This document shows positions 8,256 through 16,289 of a DNA stretch of 44,636 nt, in pieces. The translations under genes and the position numbers were made by a program. Under the pieces are notes generated by a model that did not search any database, was not told the origin of the DNA, and saw only the letters and a list, made by a program, of their open reading frames with translations. Origin of the DNA: an uncultured Acidobacteriota bacterium (GTDB lineage Bacteria > Acidobacteriota > Terriglobia > Bryobacterales > Bryobacteraceae); the NCBI GenBank assembly GCA_902825945.1, contig CADECY010000079.1, positions 1 through 44,636 on the forward strand, in the 5' to 3' direction. Within the stretch, counting starts at the first letter, position 1. Every line of letters begins with the position of its first letter.

Positions 8256-9482
8256 ATGCGAATGAAACTACTGTTCTCTCTGTTGATGGCTTCTTCAGCG
8301 TTGGTGTTCGGCCAGACGAAGCTCGAAATCCTCTCGGCGACGTATGGCGCCGGACTGAACGTCGTGGACATGACCGATCACTTGCGGAACCTCGTGCGCG
8401 ACAACGTGCTCGCTATCACGGTCGATACGGCGACGCTCCAGCAGGATCCCGCGCCGGGCACCGAGAAAACGATCCGGATCCGCTACCGGTATGGCTCGGT
8501 CGAGGAACTGATCGTGGCCAAGGATTTCGACACGGTGCGCCTGCCGAAGAAGAGCGGATTCTCGATCTCCGAACTCGGCGTGGATCGCGGCGGCGTTCCG
8601 CCTCCTTCGGTTGCGACACCCGCGCCTGCCGTCGCGAACGATTTGAGGATCGTTGCCGCATCCTATGGTTTCGAGAATCGCCGGAACGATGTGCGCGACC
8701 GCGTGGAGGCGCAAGTCAGGGACAACCGCGCTTCGTTCAAGGTCGTGAACGCCGTGCTCGGCGCCGACCCTGCCGTGGGCAAGACCAAGACACTCGAGGT
8801 CACCTATGTCTGGCAGGGGCAGACCTACAAGATGACGCAACGCGAGGAGCGGACGATCAACATTCCTGACTCCGGCGCGACACTGGTGGCGAGCGCGCCG
8901 GTGGCCGCACCTGCTCCCGCCCCGGCACCCGTCGCGGCACCGCAGGGACTGCGGGTCATCGCCGCGACCTATGGTTTCGAGAATCGAAAGAACGATGTCC
9001 GCGAGCGCGTGGTGGCGCAGGTCAGCGGCGATCGCGCCTCGTTCAAGGTGACCAACGTGCTGATGGGCGGCGACCCTGCGATCGGCAAGACGAAGACCCT
9101 CGAGGTGACCTACGACTACCAGGGGCAGACATACACGGTGAGCGCGCGCGAAGATTCGACGATCACGCTTCCCGATTCGCGGGCTGCCGCGGCGGCGCCC
9201 TCTTCGATGCCCGTGTCCGGGAGCACTGGACCTGCGCCGGGCTTCGACAACGGACGTCCGGCCGCGGTACGGCTCTTCTCGGCGCGCTATGTGCGTGGCG
9301 CCGATTCGATCGACCTACGTCCACGTATTCAGCCGATGCTCGCCAACGACCGGCTGAGCGTGAACGTCAACCCGGGGCAGTTGGGCGTGACCGGCGGCGG
9401 ATACCTGGTGGTCCGCTACGAGTACAAGGGACGCACGTTCGAGCGCTCGGCGAGCGACGGCCAAACGCTGTCGATTCCGTGA
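8256..9482 (+). CDS. Exported protein with four tandem DUF3395-like domains
   Basis: A 408-residue exported protein: MRMKLLFSLLMASSALVFGQ is a clear signal peptide. The rest is four copies of one roughly 75-residue beta-rich domain at residues about 22-98, 129-205, 231-307 and 337-408, joined by Ala/Pro-rich linkers. Each copy follows the pattern A-x-YG, D-(V/M)-(T/R), a stretch such as ITVDTATLQQDPAPG, a basic beta strand (IRIRYRYG, LEVTYVWQGQTY, VVRYEYKGRTF) and a closing L-x-(I/L)-P. This pattern resembles DUF3395, known from the C-terminus of eukaryotic DnaJC11; the family assignment is my inference. Copies two and three are nearly identical. The next gene overlaps by four bases. TTGCTATCAT at 8233-8242 is a good extended -10 box. 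Confidence 0.75.
   Translation: MRMKLLFSLLMASSALVFGQTKLEILSATYGAGLNVVDMTDHLRNLVRDNVLAITVDTATLQQDPAPGTEKTIRIRYRYGSVEELIVAKDFDTVRLPKKSGFSISELGVDRGGVPPPSVATPAPAVANDLRIVAASYGFENRRNDVRDRVEAQVRDNRASFKVVNAVLGADPAVGKTKTLEVTYVWQGQTYKMTQREERTINIPDSGATLVASAPVAAPAPAPAPVAAPQGLRVIAATYGFENRKNDVRERVVAQVSGDRASFKVTNVLMGGDPAIGKTKTLEVTYDYQGQTYTVSAREDSTITLPDSRAAAAAPSSMPVSGSTGPAPGFDNGRPAAVRLFSARYVRGADSIDLRPRIQPMLANDRLSVNVNPGQLGVTGGGYLVVRYEYKGRTFERSASDGQTLSIP
8640..9176 (+). repeat. Tandem internal duplication within the DUF3395-like gene
   Basis: The blocks 8640-8870 and 8946-9176 encode domain copies two and three and are highly similar in DNA as well as protein (shared runs such as CCTATGGTTTCGAGAATCG and GCAAGACCAAGAC versus GCAAGACGAAGAC). 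The period is 306 bases. The outer copies are far more diverged, so this is a recent duplication or gene conversion inside an older array. Confidence 0.85.
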
Positions 9483-10627
9483 GCACCGAAGTCCGTAGCG
9501 CCGAGATCCTGGCGGGACTGCGGCGGCGCGGCGAATTTCTGATCTCCGCCGTGATGTGGGCGGCGGTGTTCGGGCTCCTGGTGAGCGGGCTTGCGTGGAG
9601 CGCGTTTTTCTATCATCATTTCCTGGCCGTCGCTGAGCGGACCCGTGTCGCGTTCGGCTTCCGGGCCGCGGCCACTGGTCCTGACTGGTTCCTGCTGGTA
9701 GTGTTGGCCTTGCCCGCTGTCGTGATGCTCGGAGCGCTGTGGGCCGGATTATCCTGGTACAACGCGGTCTGGAACCGGCGGCTCGCGGCTGCGCCTTCGT
9801 TGGCTCCGGGCCTCGATCGCGCGGAGGCGGAGGCCGCGTTCCGCGAGATTGAGGCCGATGTGCTCGAAAGAGCGTTCACCACCGGGCTCATCGTGGGAGT
9901 GTCGGGGAACCGCTGGCTCGACATGCTCACGATCGTCTCGGCGGCGCTCGAGTTGCAGCTCCACGTGCTGACCCGTCTCGGCCGGCGTCCCACGTTGCGC
10001 GTCTGGCGGATGCTGTTGCAGCGCGCCGGCGCAAGCCTGTTCGTCAACATGTATCTCACGCGGCAGGACGCGCTGCTCGTGAGTCTGGCGATCAAGAAGG
10101 CCGGGCTCGGACTGCAAGTGGCGGGTGACGCGATGGACACCGTCGGGCAACACATTACCGACCACGACCTCGACCTCGACGACGTCATGCACCTGAACAG
10201 TCTCGAGGGCGTGCCGTTCGCGGGTATCGCCACCAAGAGCCTCGAGATCGCCGCGACGATGGCATTCACCGTGGGCAAGCAGGGACTGCACGCGTTGGGC
10301 GCCCTGATCGAAAACGTGGGCGATCAACTAGCGCAGGGCGCAATAGCGTCGGCGATCCTCTACCACCACGGCGTGGCTCTCGCAGCGGACGCACTCGCGC
10401 TGGACGCGGCGCATCGCACCGAGCCCGTGTTCAATCCCACGTTCGCGCAGGGGTTGCACCGGATGACGAAGCTCGCGGGCAACATCCTGCTCGACGCGGT
10501 CCGGCAGCGGCGAGACGCGTTCCGCGAGCGGCGGGCGTTCGCGGTGCGGCGGCTACCGAAGGCGGCGACCGAGGGGATTCGCGGAAAGCTTTCGGGCTGG
10601 TTCGGAGGTGCTGCCAAGGAATCGTGA
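9479..10627 (+). CDS. YcjF/DUF697-like membrane protein
   Basis: A 382-residue inner-membrane protein. Two transmembrane helices lie at about residues 22-45 (LISAVMWAAVFGLLVSGLAW) and 70-92 (FLLVVLALPAVVMLGALWAG). The middle stretch LERAFTTGLIVGVSGNRWLD, LTRLGRRPTLRVWRMLLQRA and SLFVNMYLTR resembles the DUF697 domain of YcjF proteins; a second hydrophobic helical region follows at about 255-305. It usually travels with a YcjX-like GTPase, which is not present here. The GTG start overlaps the stop of the DUF3395-like gene (GTGA), so the exported repeat protein and this membrane protein are likely made together. Function is unknown; an envelope role fits. Confidence 0.6.
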   Translation: MSTEVRSAEILAGLRRRGEFLISAVMWAAVFGLLVSGLAWSAFFYHHFLAVAERTRVAFGFRAAATGPDWFLLVVLALPAVVMLGALWAGLSWYNAVWNRRLAAAPSLAPGLDRAEAEAAFREIEADVLERAFTTGLIVGVSGNRWLDMLTIVSAALELQLHVLTRLGRRPTLRVWRMLLQRAGASLFVNMYLTRQDALLVSLAIKKAGLGLQVAGDAMDTVGQHITDHDLDLDDVMHLNSLEGVPFAGIATKSLEIAATMAFTVGKQGLHALGALIENVGDQLAQGAIASAILYHHGVALAADALALDAAHRTEPVFNPTFAQGLHRMTKLAGNILLDAVRQRRDAFRERRAFAVRRLPKAATEGIRGKLSGWFGGAAKES

Positions 10628-11013
10628 TCAGGGCTGCCGCGTGGCAAGCAACGTGGTTCCGCGCGCCGGCGAGCCGTCCGGTCGCGGATCACCTTCGCGG
10701 TGAGCGTACGCAGGAGGTTGTCCTCGAGTTTGTGGACGCCTCGGATGAGGGCACTCTCAGAGTTCCTCCACCGGACATTGGGGGGCGATCTCCAGGCGGA
10801 CGGCGTGCTCTCGCCCAACATGGTCAAGATCCCGTGCGGAACCGCCACGCGGACAGTCCTCACTTCCTATCTTTCGCCCGGCTATCGATAGGACGCTCAG
10901 CATTGCCGGGCTCCGGTGAGCGTCAGGAACGGCTACTGAGCCGGAGTGCGTCTGGGAGTGTCCGGAGGCGCCTCGATCGCGCTCGAGAGACAGACACCGG
11001 GCGCACTCTGCGA
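10628..11013 (+). other. Gene-free stretch, possibly decayed reading frames
   Basis: No convincing gene lies between the YcjF-like gene and the converging blaI-like gene. On the minus strand, a GTG at 11017 overlaps the blaI-like stop codon (GTGA) and opens an 86-codon frame. A second minus frame contains VRVAVPHGILTMLGE followed by LEDNLLRTLTAKVIRD. Neither matches a family I know. The coupling suggests a former third gene of that operon that has decayed, but this is weak. Confidence 0.3.
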
Positions 11014-11421
11014 TCACAGCAGGGCCGTGTCGATGCGCTCTTCCACCGCCGGCTCGGGAGCACGAACCCGCGCGACGGGAGCGGGACTCGGCACCGCTCC
11101 GTTCGACAAGTATGCGAACAAGCGATTCCGGTCGCCCTCAAACCATCCCGCGAGCAACTCCTGCACGGCGATCTCGCGGCTGCGCGACTCCTCGAGCAGC
11201 GGCGCGTACACGAACGACCGGTTGTGTTTGCGGCGCACGGCGAAGCCGCGGCGGGCGAGGCGGTCGAGCAGCGTCAGCACCGTCGTGTACGCAAGTTGGT
11301 GTTCCGCCTGGACGGCTTCCCGCACGGCATGCACGGTTCCCTCGCCGATCCGCCAAAGCGCACGCAAGCAGCAGAGTTCGAGCGGGGGCGGAAGCTCTCG
11401 CGGTGGCGCGGGCTTTCTCAC
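11014..11421 (-). CDS. BlaI/MecI/CopY-family repressor
   Basis: A 135-residue winged-helix repressor. Translation from the GTG at 11421 opens MRKPAPPRELPPPLELCCLR and continues ALWRIGEGTVHAVREAV, AYTTVLTLLDRLARRGFAVR and FVYAPLLEESRSREIAVQEL, which is the BlaI/MecI fold with its recognition helix (TTVLTLLDRL) and C-terminal dimerisation part. The start lies one base after the stop of the OB/HD nuclease gene, so it is in that operon. Such repressors are normally cleaved by a membrane M56 peptidase encoded next door; no such gene is visible in the window. The C-terminal 35 residues are Pro/Ala-rich and not typical. Confidence 0.85.
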   Translation of the reverse strand: MRKPAPPRELPPPLELCCLRALWRIGEGTVHAVREAVQAEHQLAYTTVLTLLDRLARRGFAVRRKHNRSFVYAPLLEESRSREIAVQELLAGWFEGDRNRLFAYLSNGAVPSPAPVARVRAPEPAVEERIDTALL

Positions 11422-11422
11422 G

Positions 11423-12511
11423 TCAGCCTCCGAGCAGTGCCTTCTTGAGCTGATCCGCCATGGCGGAGTTCGACGCCGATGCGCGCGGGTCGCGATTCTC
11501 GCGGGGCGCCTGCTGCGCGGCGGCCGGCTTGCGCGGGTCTTGCGCAGGCGGCGGGTTGAGGAAGCGCTCCTTGCGCAAGACCTGACGTTCGAGCGACGGC
11601 ACGAATCCCGAAAAGTTGTTGTCGGGGCCGCGGTCCTTGTCGAGGGCAGCGCGCATCGTCTCCATCTTCGAGTCGAGATTGTCGAGGTGATGGAGCAACA
11701 TCGCCTCGGCGAACATCGGCGTCTTCGGCGAACCATACTCCAGTTCGCCATGGTGGCTGAGGATCATGTGTTCGACGAGGATGCGAAGCGGGGCGGGGAA
11801 GTCCGGCACCTCGCCGATCTTTTCGGAGACGATGCGCATGCCGATGTTGATGTGCCCGATCAACTGGCCGATGTCGGAGTAGCCGAAACTGCGTCCGAAA
11901 GTGAGTTCCTCGGTCTTGCCGATGTCGTGCAAGATCGCGCCCGTCAGCATCAGATCGAGATCGACGGCGGGATAGAGCGGCGCGACGGCCTTGCACAGCG
12001 AGCATAGAGACAGCACGTGTTCGATCAATCCGGCGAGCCAGGCGTGATGGATCGTCTTTGCGGCCGGCGCGCGTTTGAACTTGTGCGCGATCGCTTCGTC
12101 GCGGAAGATTGCTTGCAGCAGTCCGCGCAGATGGGGATTCCCCATGCCCTCGATGATCGCCCCGAGTTCCCGGAACATGTCCTCGGGGTCGCGTTTCGAA
12201 GCCGGGAGGAAGTCGAGCAGGTCGACTTCGCGCTCGTCGACCCGCGTGAGCGTATGAACGGTGAACTGCAGCCGGTTCTGAAAAACCTGCGCCATTCCCT
12301 TGACGCGGACGAAATCGTCCTTTTCGAACGTATCGGCGACCTTGTCCGCGTTGTCCCACATCTTGGCCTCGAGATCGCCTGTGCGATCGGCGAGAACGAG
12401 ATTCAGGAAAACCTCACCCGATTTCTTCTGGCGGACATCCTTGAACTGAACGAGAAAGACGCCGGTGAGGGTTTGGTTCGCCTCGATGCCGGCGATGTAG
12501 GGAGACTTCAC
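11423..12511 (-). CDS. YhaM-like OB-fold/HD-domain 3'-5' exonuclease
   Basis: A 362-residue cytoplasmic nuclease of the YhaM (CBF1) type. Residues about 11-90 form an OB-fold nucleic-acid-binding domain (LTGVFLVQFKDVRQKKSGE, FVRVKGMAQVFQNRLQFTV). An HD domain follows with the metal ligands HHAWLAGLIEH, AILHDIGK (His195-Asp196) and LVEHMILSHHGELEYGSPK. The C-terminal 50 residues are Pro/Ala-rich and probably disordered. YhaM trims RNA and single-stranded DNA from the 3' end in Firmicutes; the same role here is an inference. It overlaps the SurA-like gene upstream by four bases, and the blaI-like gene follows after one base. Confidence 0.87.
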   Translation of the reverse strand: MKSPYIAGIEANQTLTGVFLVQFKDVRQKKSGEVFLNLVLADRTGDLEAKMWDNADKVADTFEKDDFVRVKGMAQVFQNRLQFTVHTLTRVDEREVDLLDFLPASKRDPEDMFRELGAIIEGMGNPHLRGLLQAIFRDEAIAHKFKRAPAAKTIHHAWLAGLIEHVLSLCSLCKAVAPLYPAVDLDLMLTGAILHDIGKTEELTFGRSFGYSDIGQLIGHINIGMRIVSEKIGEVPDFPAPLRILVEHMILSHHGELEYGSPKTPMFAEAMLLHHLDNLDSKMETMRAALDKDRGPDNNFSGFVPSLERQVLRKERFLNPPPAQDPRKPAAAQQAPRENRDPRASASNSAMADQLKKALLGG

Positions 12512-13650
12512 TTGGACGTGCTCTTGGCCTCAGACTTGGTGCCGGGAATCGGCACCGCCCACAGCAGCCGCTTGCGGCGCGCCTTCTGGGAAACCTCATC
12601 CTTGCTCACCGTTTCCGGGCGGAGTTGCGCGGGGTCGGTCCACTTGGTGTCCTTGCCGGGAGCGGCACCGGAATCGATGAAGCCTTCCTTGATTTCGAGG
12701 AACGCGTCCTGGCGGAGCTGCGTCAGGTACTCGCGGATCTTCGGCTGGAAGCGCGGCATGAACAGGCGCTCCTGGATTTCGTTTTCCACTTCCTCGAACT
12801 TCGCCTGACCCGCCTGATGCTTGTCCTCGACCTTGAGAATCAGGAATCCGCGCTCGGTCTTGATGGGCTCGGTGACGCCGTTGCGCGGCAGTTCCCACAC
12901 CATGTCCGAGATCTCCTTGCGAAGGTCGTCGCGTTTCATCCCACCGAGATCGCCGAAATTCTGCGCCGTCTGCGAGTCCGAATTGTCGCGCGCCAGTTCG
13001 GGGAACTTCTCGCCCTTGCGCGCGCGAGCCACGAGATCCTTCGCCTTCTTCTCCGCGGCTGCGGCGCCGGCGGCGTCCTTGCCTTCAGTCGAAACGAAGA
13101 TCTCGCGGAGGAAGACCTGCTCCTGCCGGACGAATTCCTTGGCGTGTTCCTCGTAGTACTTCTGGAGTTCGGCGCGCGGGATGCTAATCTTTCCGCCCAC
13201 CTCCTGGCGGATCACCCGCTGGGTGAGCATGCTGTTCTTCATCTCGGACTTGTAGTCCTCATAGCTCATGCCGGTCTGTTCGCGCACGTAGGCCTGGAAC
13301 TTTTCCGAGTCCGCGATGTTGGCCTGCTTCTGGATTTCGGCGAGTTGTCGCGAGATGTCGGGATCGACGTTGATGTTCAACTCCTTGCCCTTCTGGACAA
13401 GCAGGAGCTGATCGACGCGGTCACGCAGAACATCCTTGGCGCGCTCGGCGATCGCCTTCTCTAGGTCGGCGCCTTTCGCGCCACGCTGCTGGAGCTCGGC
13501 GACCACGCCCTGGCGGCCCTTATCGACTTCCGATCGTGTAATGATGTCGCTGTTGACCTTCGCGATGATCTCCTCGAGAACATTGATGTCCGCCGCGAAG
13601 AGCGTGGAGGCGGCGAACGCGGAAGAGCTGAGCAAGAGTCGAAGACGCAT
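12508..13650 (-). CDS. SurA/PrsA-like periplasmic chaperone and peptidyl-prolyl isomerase
   Basis: A 380-residue exported folding factor for outer-membrane or secreted proteins. Residues 1-20 are a signal peptide (MRLRLLLSSSAFAASTLFAA). Residues about 22-160 are the SurA-type helical chaperone domain (LEEIIAKVNSDIITRSEV is its diagnostic start). Residues about 176-275 form one parvulin domain (FVRQEQVFLREIFVS, FPELARDNSDSQTAQNFGDL, GMKRDDLRKEI, PIKTERGFLILKVEDKH). The C-terminal 80 residues return to the chaperone part and end in a Lys/Ser-rich tail. Only one parvulin domain is present, against two in enterobacterial SurA. The ATG is preceded by AAGGAG at eight bases; GATAAT at 13665-13670 (minus strand) may be the -10 box. 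Confidence 0.88.
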   Translation of the reverse strand: MRLRLLLSSSAFAASTLFAADINVLEEIIAKVNSDIITRSEVDKGRQGVVAELQQRGAKGADLEKAIAERAKDVLRDRVDQLLLVQKGKELNINVDPDISRQLAEIQKQANIADSEKFQAYVREQTGMSYEDYKSEMKNSMLTQRVIRQEVGGKISIPRAELQKYYEEHAKEFVRQEQVFLREIFVSTEGKDAAGAAAAEKKAKDLVARARKGEKFPELARDNSDSQTAQNFGDLGGMKRDDLRKEISDMVWELPRNGVTEPIKTERGFLILKVEDKHQAGQAKFEEVENEIQERLFMPRFQPKIREYLTQLRQDAFLEIKEGFIDSGAAPGKDTKWTDPAQLRPETVSKDEVSQKARRKRLLWAVPIPGTKSEAKSTSK

Positions 13651-14125
13651 GGTTGATTCTCCTTATTATCCACCAGACGGCGGACTAGCGGGGAGCGTTC
13701 CTGGCTTAATGTGCCGGGATCCTCTGCCGCGCCGCTTTGCCCGTGGGGAGTCGCGCGGTGGCACCTGGGCTTCTTTCGAGGCGAGCGCTTTTGACGTTGA
13801 ATGCGGGAGGTCGGGTGGCGACTCCGACAGTCAACTCCGGCAGACCACGGCGAACGCCTCGCACAGCAATCCGAATGGAGGAAGCGTTTCGGTGAATCGC
13901 CACCGTGAGTGGCGCCTTGATTCTCGAATCGTTCGCAACCTCACCTTCGAACTGATCGGGAATCAAGAGCGGTGGACGCACTTCTATCTGCTTTGGCCAG
14001 CGCCAGTCAAGTCACGCCGCTGACGCCGGACTCCGGATTCGACGACAATCACTACCTGGGGCCCGGCGCGGCGCTGGCCGCTGGTGCCGCCCGGCCAGCC
14101 GAAGCCCCCGATTTCGCAACTGCGG
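13651..14125 (-). other. Long intergenic stretch with one doubtful small frame
   Basis: These 475 bases separate the DUF3500 gene from the SurA-like gene, both on the minus strand. The last bases before 13650 hold the ribosome binding site and likely promoter of the SurA-like gene. A 91-codon minus frame (13706-13981, GTG start, including LPELTVGVATRPPAF) is present, but its codon use is not clearly coding, no ribosome binding site is visible and no family is recognised. I do not call it a gene. Confidence 0.3.
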
Positions 14126-15175
14126 TTAGCGGTGGCTGCTCTTGATGTGATCGCCCAACAGGTCGAGACCAAAGTCCCCTTCCATCTCACGCCATACGGT
14201 GTGTGAGTGGTTGGCTTCGTTCTGCGTGTTGTCGTACTCGACCAGGAACGCCGGACCCGCGATGCGATAGTAGTGCGGGGCGTTCTTGGCAGTTGGACCC
14301 GCCCAAGCGAAGTACATGTTGTTGCCCGCCTTCTTGATCTTTTCCAGGCGCGATTGGGCAACCTGGTCGGGCACGTTGTGGACGTAGACGTCCAGGATCT
14401 TCGTCAGCAGTTCGCGCTGCCGGGAGTTCATCTTCTGGGCCGACAGTCCATTGGGCTGTCCCTGGAGTGCTGCCTTGCGTGAGGCTTCGGTCAGGATGTC
14501 CTTGTAGGCTTCGGCGGCAACGGTGGCAGTCTTCTTCTGATTCTCGTCGAGCGCGTTCATCAGTTCGCGGCCGGTGTCCTCTTCTTCGCCTAAAGGCCGG
14601 ATTCCGGCGCGCGGACCTTGCCGCACTTCGTGAGGGTTCGATCCGAAAAAGGTCGGCGTTCCGGCGAGCTTGCCGTTGGCGATCGTGAAGTGGACGCTCA
14701 CGTGGTGGCCTTCCACCCGGTAGCCCCAGGTGCCGCTATCCGACGGGTCACCGAAAATCGAGAAGTGGTACTTCTCCGGGTTGCGGCGGCCGACGGTGTC
14801 CTTCTCCATCTCCTTCAGGATGTCCTCGAGGCTCATGATCGAGGTCGCCTTGATGTAGCCGGACTGGCTCAATCCCGCAGCGAGCAGCGAATGCGCCAAC
14901 GCGCGTTGCGCCGAGTTCATCTCGGCGAGGATCAGGCCCATGCGCGGCTTGTTGTAGCGCTTCGGGATATCGTCGGTCGGGATGTAATGCCAGAAGAAGC
15001 GCTCTTCACCCGCGAACGCGAACTTGGCCTTCGCCTTCTGCTCAGGCGTGAGCGAGTTGAGGAAGGCGGTGGCCGCCTTGGTCATCACCGACACCGAATT
15101 GGTCCGGCTGTAGGCAGAGATCAACAAGGTCGCGCAGGAGGCGGCGGCGAGCAAACGAAGGGTATTGAGTTTCAC
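14126..15175 (-). CDS. DUF3500 domain protein, exported
   Basis: A 349-residue exported protein of the DUF3500 family, whose biochemical role is not established. MKLNTLRLLAAASCATLLISA is a signal peptide. The mature part has the family's features: MTKAATAFLNSLTPEQKAKA, ERFFWHYIPTDDIPK, HSLLAAGLSQSGYIKA, the beta strand pair WGYRVEGHHVSVHFTI, GTPTFFGSNPHEVRQGPRAG, and the C-terminal FAWAG, HYYRIAGPAFLVEYDNTQ with NEANHSHTVWREMEGDFG. The histidine-rich conserved blocks (GHHVSVH, NHSHTVWR) suggest metal or substrate binding. The start is GTG, with CGAGGG just upstream. A palindromic element and the M23 gene follow downstream. Confidence 0.9.
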   Translation of the reverse strand: MKLNTLRLLAAASCATLLISAYSRTNSVSVMTKAATAFLNSLTPEQKAKAKFAFAGEERFFWHYIPTDDIPKRYNKPRMGLILAEMNSAQRALAHSLLAAGLSQSGYIKATSIMSLEDILKEMEKDTVGRRNPEKYHFSIFGDPSDSGTWGYRVEGHHVSVHFTIANGKLAGTPTFFGSNPHEVRQGPRAGIRPLGEEEDTGRELMNALDENQKKTATVAAEAYKDILTEASRKAALQGQPNGLSAQKMNSRQRELLTKILDVYVHNVPDQVAQSRLEKIKKAGNNMYFAWAGPTAKNAPHYYRIAGPAFLVEYDNTQNEANHSHTVWREMEGDFGLDLLGDHIKSSHR

Positions 15176-15234
15176 GGGCCCTCGGGGCTTGGATTAGAAG
15201 TGCACAGGCCGCGTAGGCGCGGCGCCAAACTCTC

Positions 15235-15287
15235 AGGAACATGCCGCTGGCGAGGCGCCGGAGCGAGCCCGCTGCGCGCGTGTTCCT
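15235..15287 (-). repeat. Palindromic dispersed element, copy 1
   Basis: On the minus strand the element begins AGGAACACGCGCGCAGCGG and ends CATGTTCCT, 53 bases in all, with a terminal inverted repeat AGGAACA/TGTTCCT and a GC-rich core. It starts inside the stop codon of the M23 gene (TGA at 15289-15287 runs straight into it). A second copy of almost the same length lies at 43739-43790. Read on the minus strand, 18 of the first 21 bases from TNAGGAACACG match, and the closing arm is CATGTTCCT versus CGTGTTCCT. Here it could also act as a terminator-like hairpin after the M23 gene. Confidence 0.65.
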
Positions 15288-16180
15288 CAAAACGGAAGGT
15301 CTTTCTTCACCGGACCCGACGATGCGATGGCAGTAGACCTTGCCAGGAAGATGTACGGGTTGATGGGCGTTCCGTTTTGCCGCACTTCATAGTGCAGGTG
15401 CGGTGCGGTGACCCGGCCGGTTCCGCCTGCGGCGCCGACGACCTGACCCCGGCGGACGTCCTGTCCGGGGATCACGTCGGTCCGGCTGAGGTGCGCATAG
15501 TAGGTGTGCATGCCGCCGCCGTGATCGACGACAACCAGCTTGCCATAGGCGCCCGACCATTCCGCGTGCAGTACGACGCCATCGCCCGTCACGCGAATCG
15601 GCGTTCCGGTGTGCGCCGAGATATCGACGCCCGAGTGGAACGAGCCCTCGCCCGAGAAGGGATCGGTGCGGCGGCCGAAGCTCGACAACAGGGTTCCCTG
15701 GGTGGGCCACAGCGTGGGGCGCACGTTGGTCTGGAAGAGTCGCGCGTATTTGCGGAAGCTGCGGGAGAAGTTCGCGCTCTTGAGGAAGTTGTAGTCCTTG
15801 AGGGTCTCGTTGAAGGTCGGCATCAGCGGGCCTTCCGATGAGAGGTCAGCCGAGGGAGCGTCCTTGCGCTTGATCCCATAAGAGATGGAGACTTCCGTGG
15901 CAAACATCTGAAGCGTGGCGAGTTGCTCGTTGGTGGCCGACGCGCTCTTCTCGAGCTGCGAGTAGCGCTCACGAAGGGTTTCCATCTGGCCCTGGAGCGA
16001 GTTGTAGTTCGCGACCTTCAGCGCCATGCGGGCATAGCTGCCCACCATACCCATGACAGAGAATGCTCCAACGAGCGCGAGCGCCAAAACCCCCCAAACT
16101 GCCTGATGCGGAATATGCAAACGCCGCAGACGTCCATGGAACGAATGAGCGAGAACTACGATGAAGTAATGCTGCTTCAT
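15287..16180 (-). CDS. M23-family peptidase, membrane-anchored with coiled coil
   Basis: A 297-residue zinc endopeptidase of the M23/LytM type, expected to cut peptidoglycan cross-links or act as a divisome or envelope regulator. The ATG at 16180 gives MKQHYFIVVLAHSFHGRLRR; an N-in signal-anchor helix lies at about 29-50 (WGVLALALVGAFSVMGMVGS) and a coiled coil at about 58-95. The catalytic domain carries all ligands: FHSGVDI (His182, Asp186), YYAHLS (His230) and APHLHYEV (His261, His263). GDGVVLHAEWSGAYGKLVVV is the usual core strand pair. So it is likely an active enzyme rather than an EnvC/NlpD-like inactive regulator. A clear promoter lies at 16260-16289. Confidence 0.92.
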   Translation of the reverse strand: MKQHYFIVVLAHSFHGRLRRLHIPHQAVWGVLALALVGAFSVMGMVGSYARMALKVANYNSLQGQMETLRERYSQLEKSASATNEQLATLQMFATEVSISYGIKRKDAPSADLSSEGPLMPTFNETLKDYNFLKSANFSRSFRKYARLFQTNVRPTLWPTQGTLLSSFGRRTDPFSGEGSFHSGVDISAHTGTPIRVTGDGVVLHAEWSGAYGKLVVVDHGGGMHTYYAHLSRTDVIPGQDVRRGQVVGAAGGTGRVTAPHLHYEVRQNGTPINPYIFLARSTAIASSGPVKKDLPF

Positions 16181-16259
16181 GACTCTTCCCGTGTGAGAAT
16201 CAAGGCCGATTTCGGAACGGTCGCCCAACCAGACCGAAACGGTAGCTTGTATTCCAAAA

Positions 16260-16289
16260 ATGGTAGCAAGGCCCCATACCCCCTGTCAA
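16260..16289 (-). promoter_or_regulatory. Sigma-70 promoter of the M23 gene
   Basis: On the minus strand a perfect TTGACA (16289-16284) is followed after 18 bases by TACCAT (16265-16260), which is preceded by TTGC and so has extended -10 character. The start point should be near 16253, giving a leader of about 70 bases before the ATG at 16180. The -35 box overlaps the left arm of the terminator at 16281-16328. Confidence 0.7.

Noticed and set aside
13142..13152. GTGTTCCT match to the palindromic element
   Set aside because: It encodes conserved residues of the SurA-like protein and no AGGAACAC arm lies at the right distance.
13706..13981. 91-codon minus-strand frame between the DUF3500 and SurA-like genes
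   Set aside because: Mixed codon use, no ribosome binding site, no family match.
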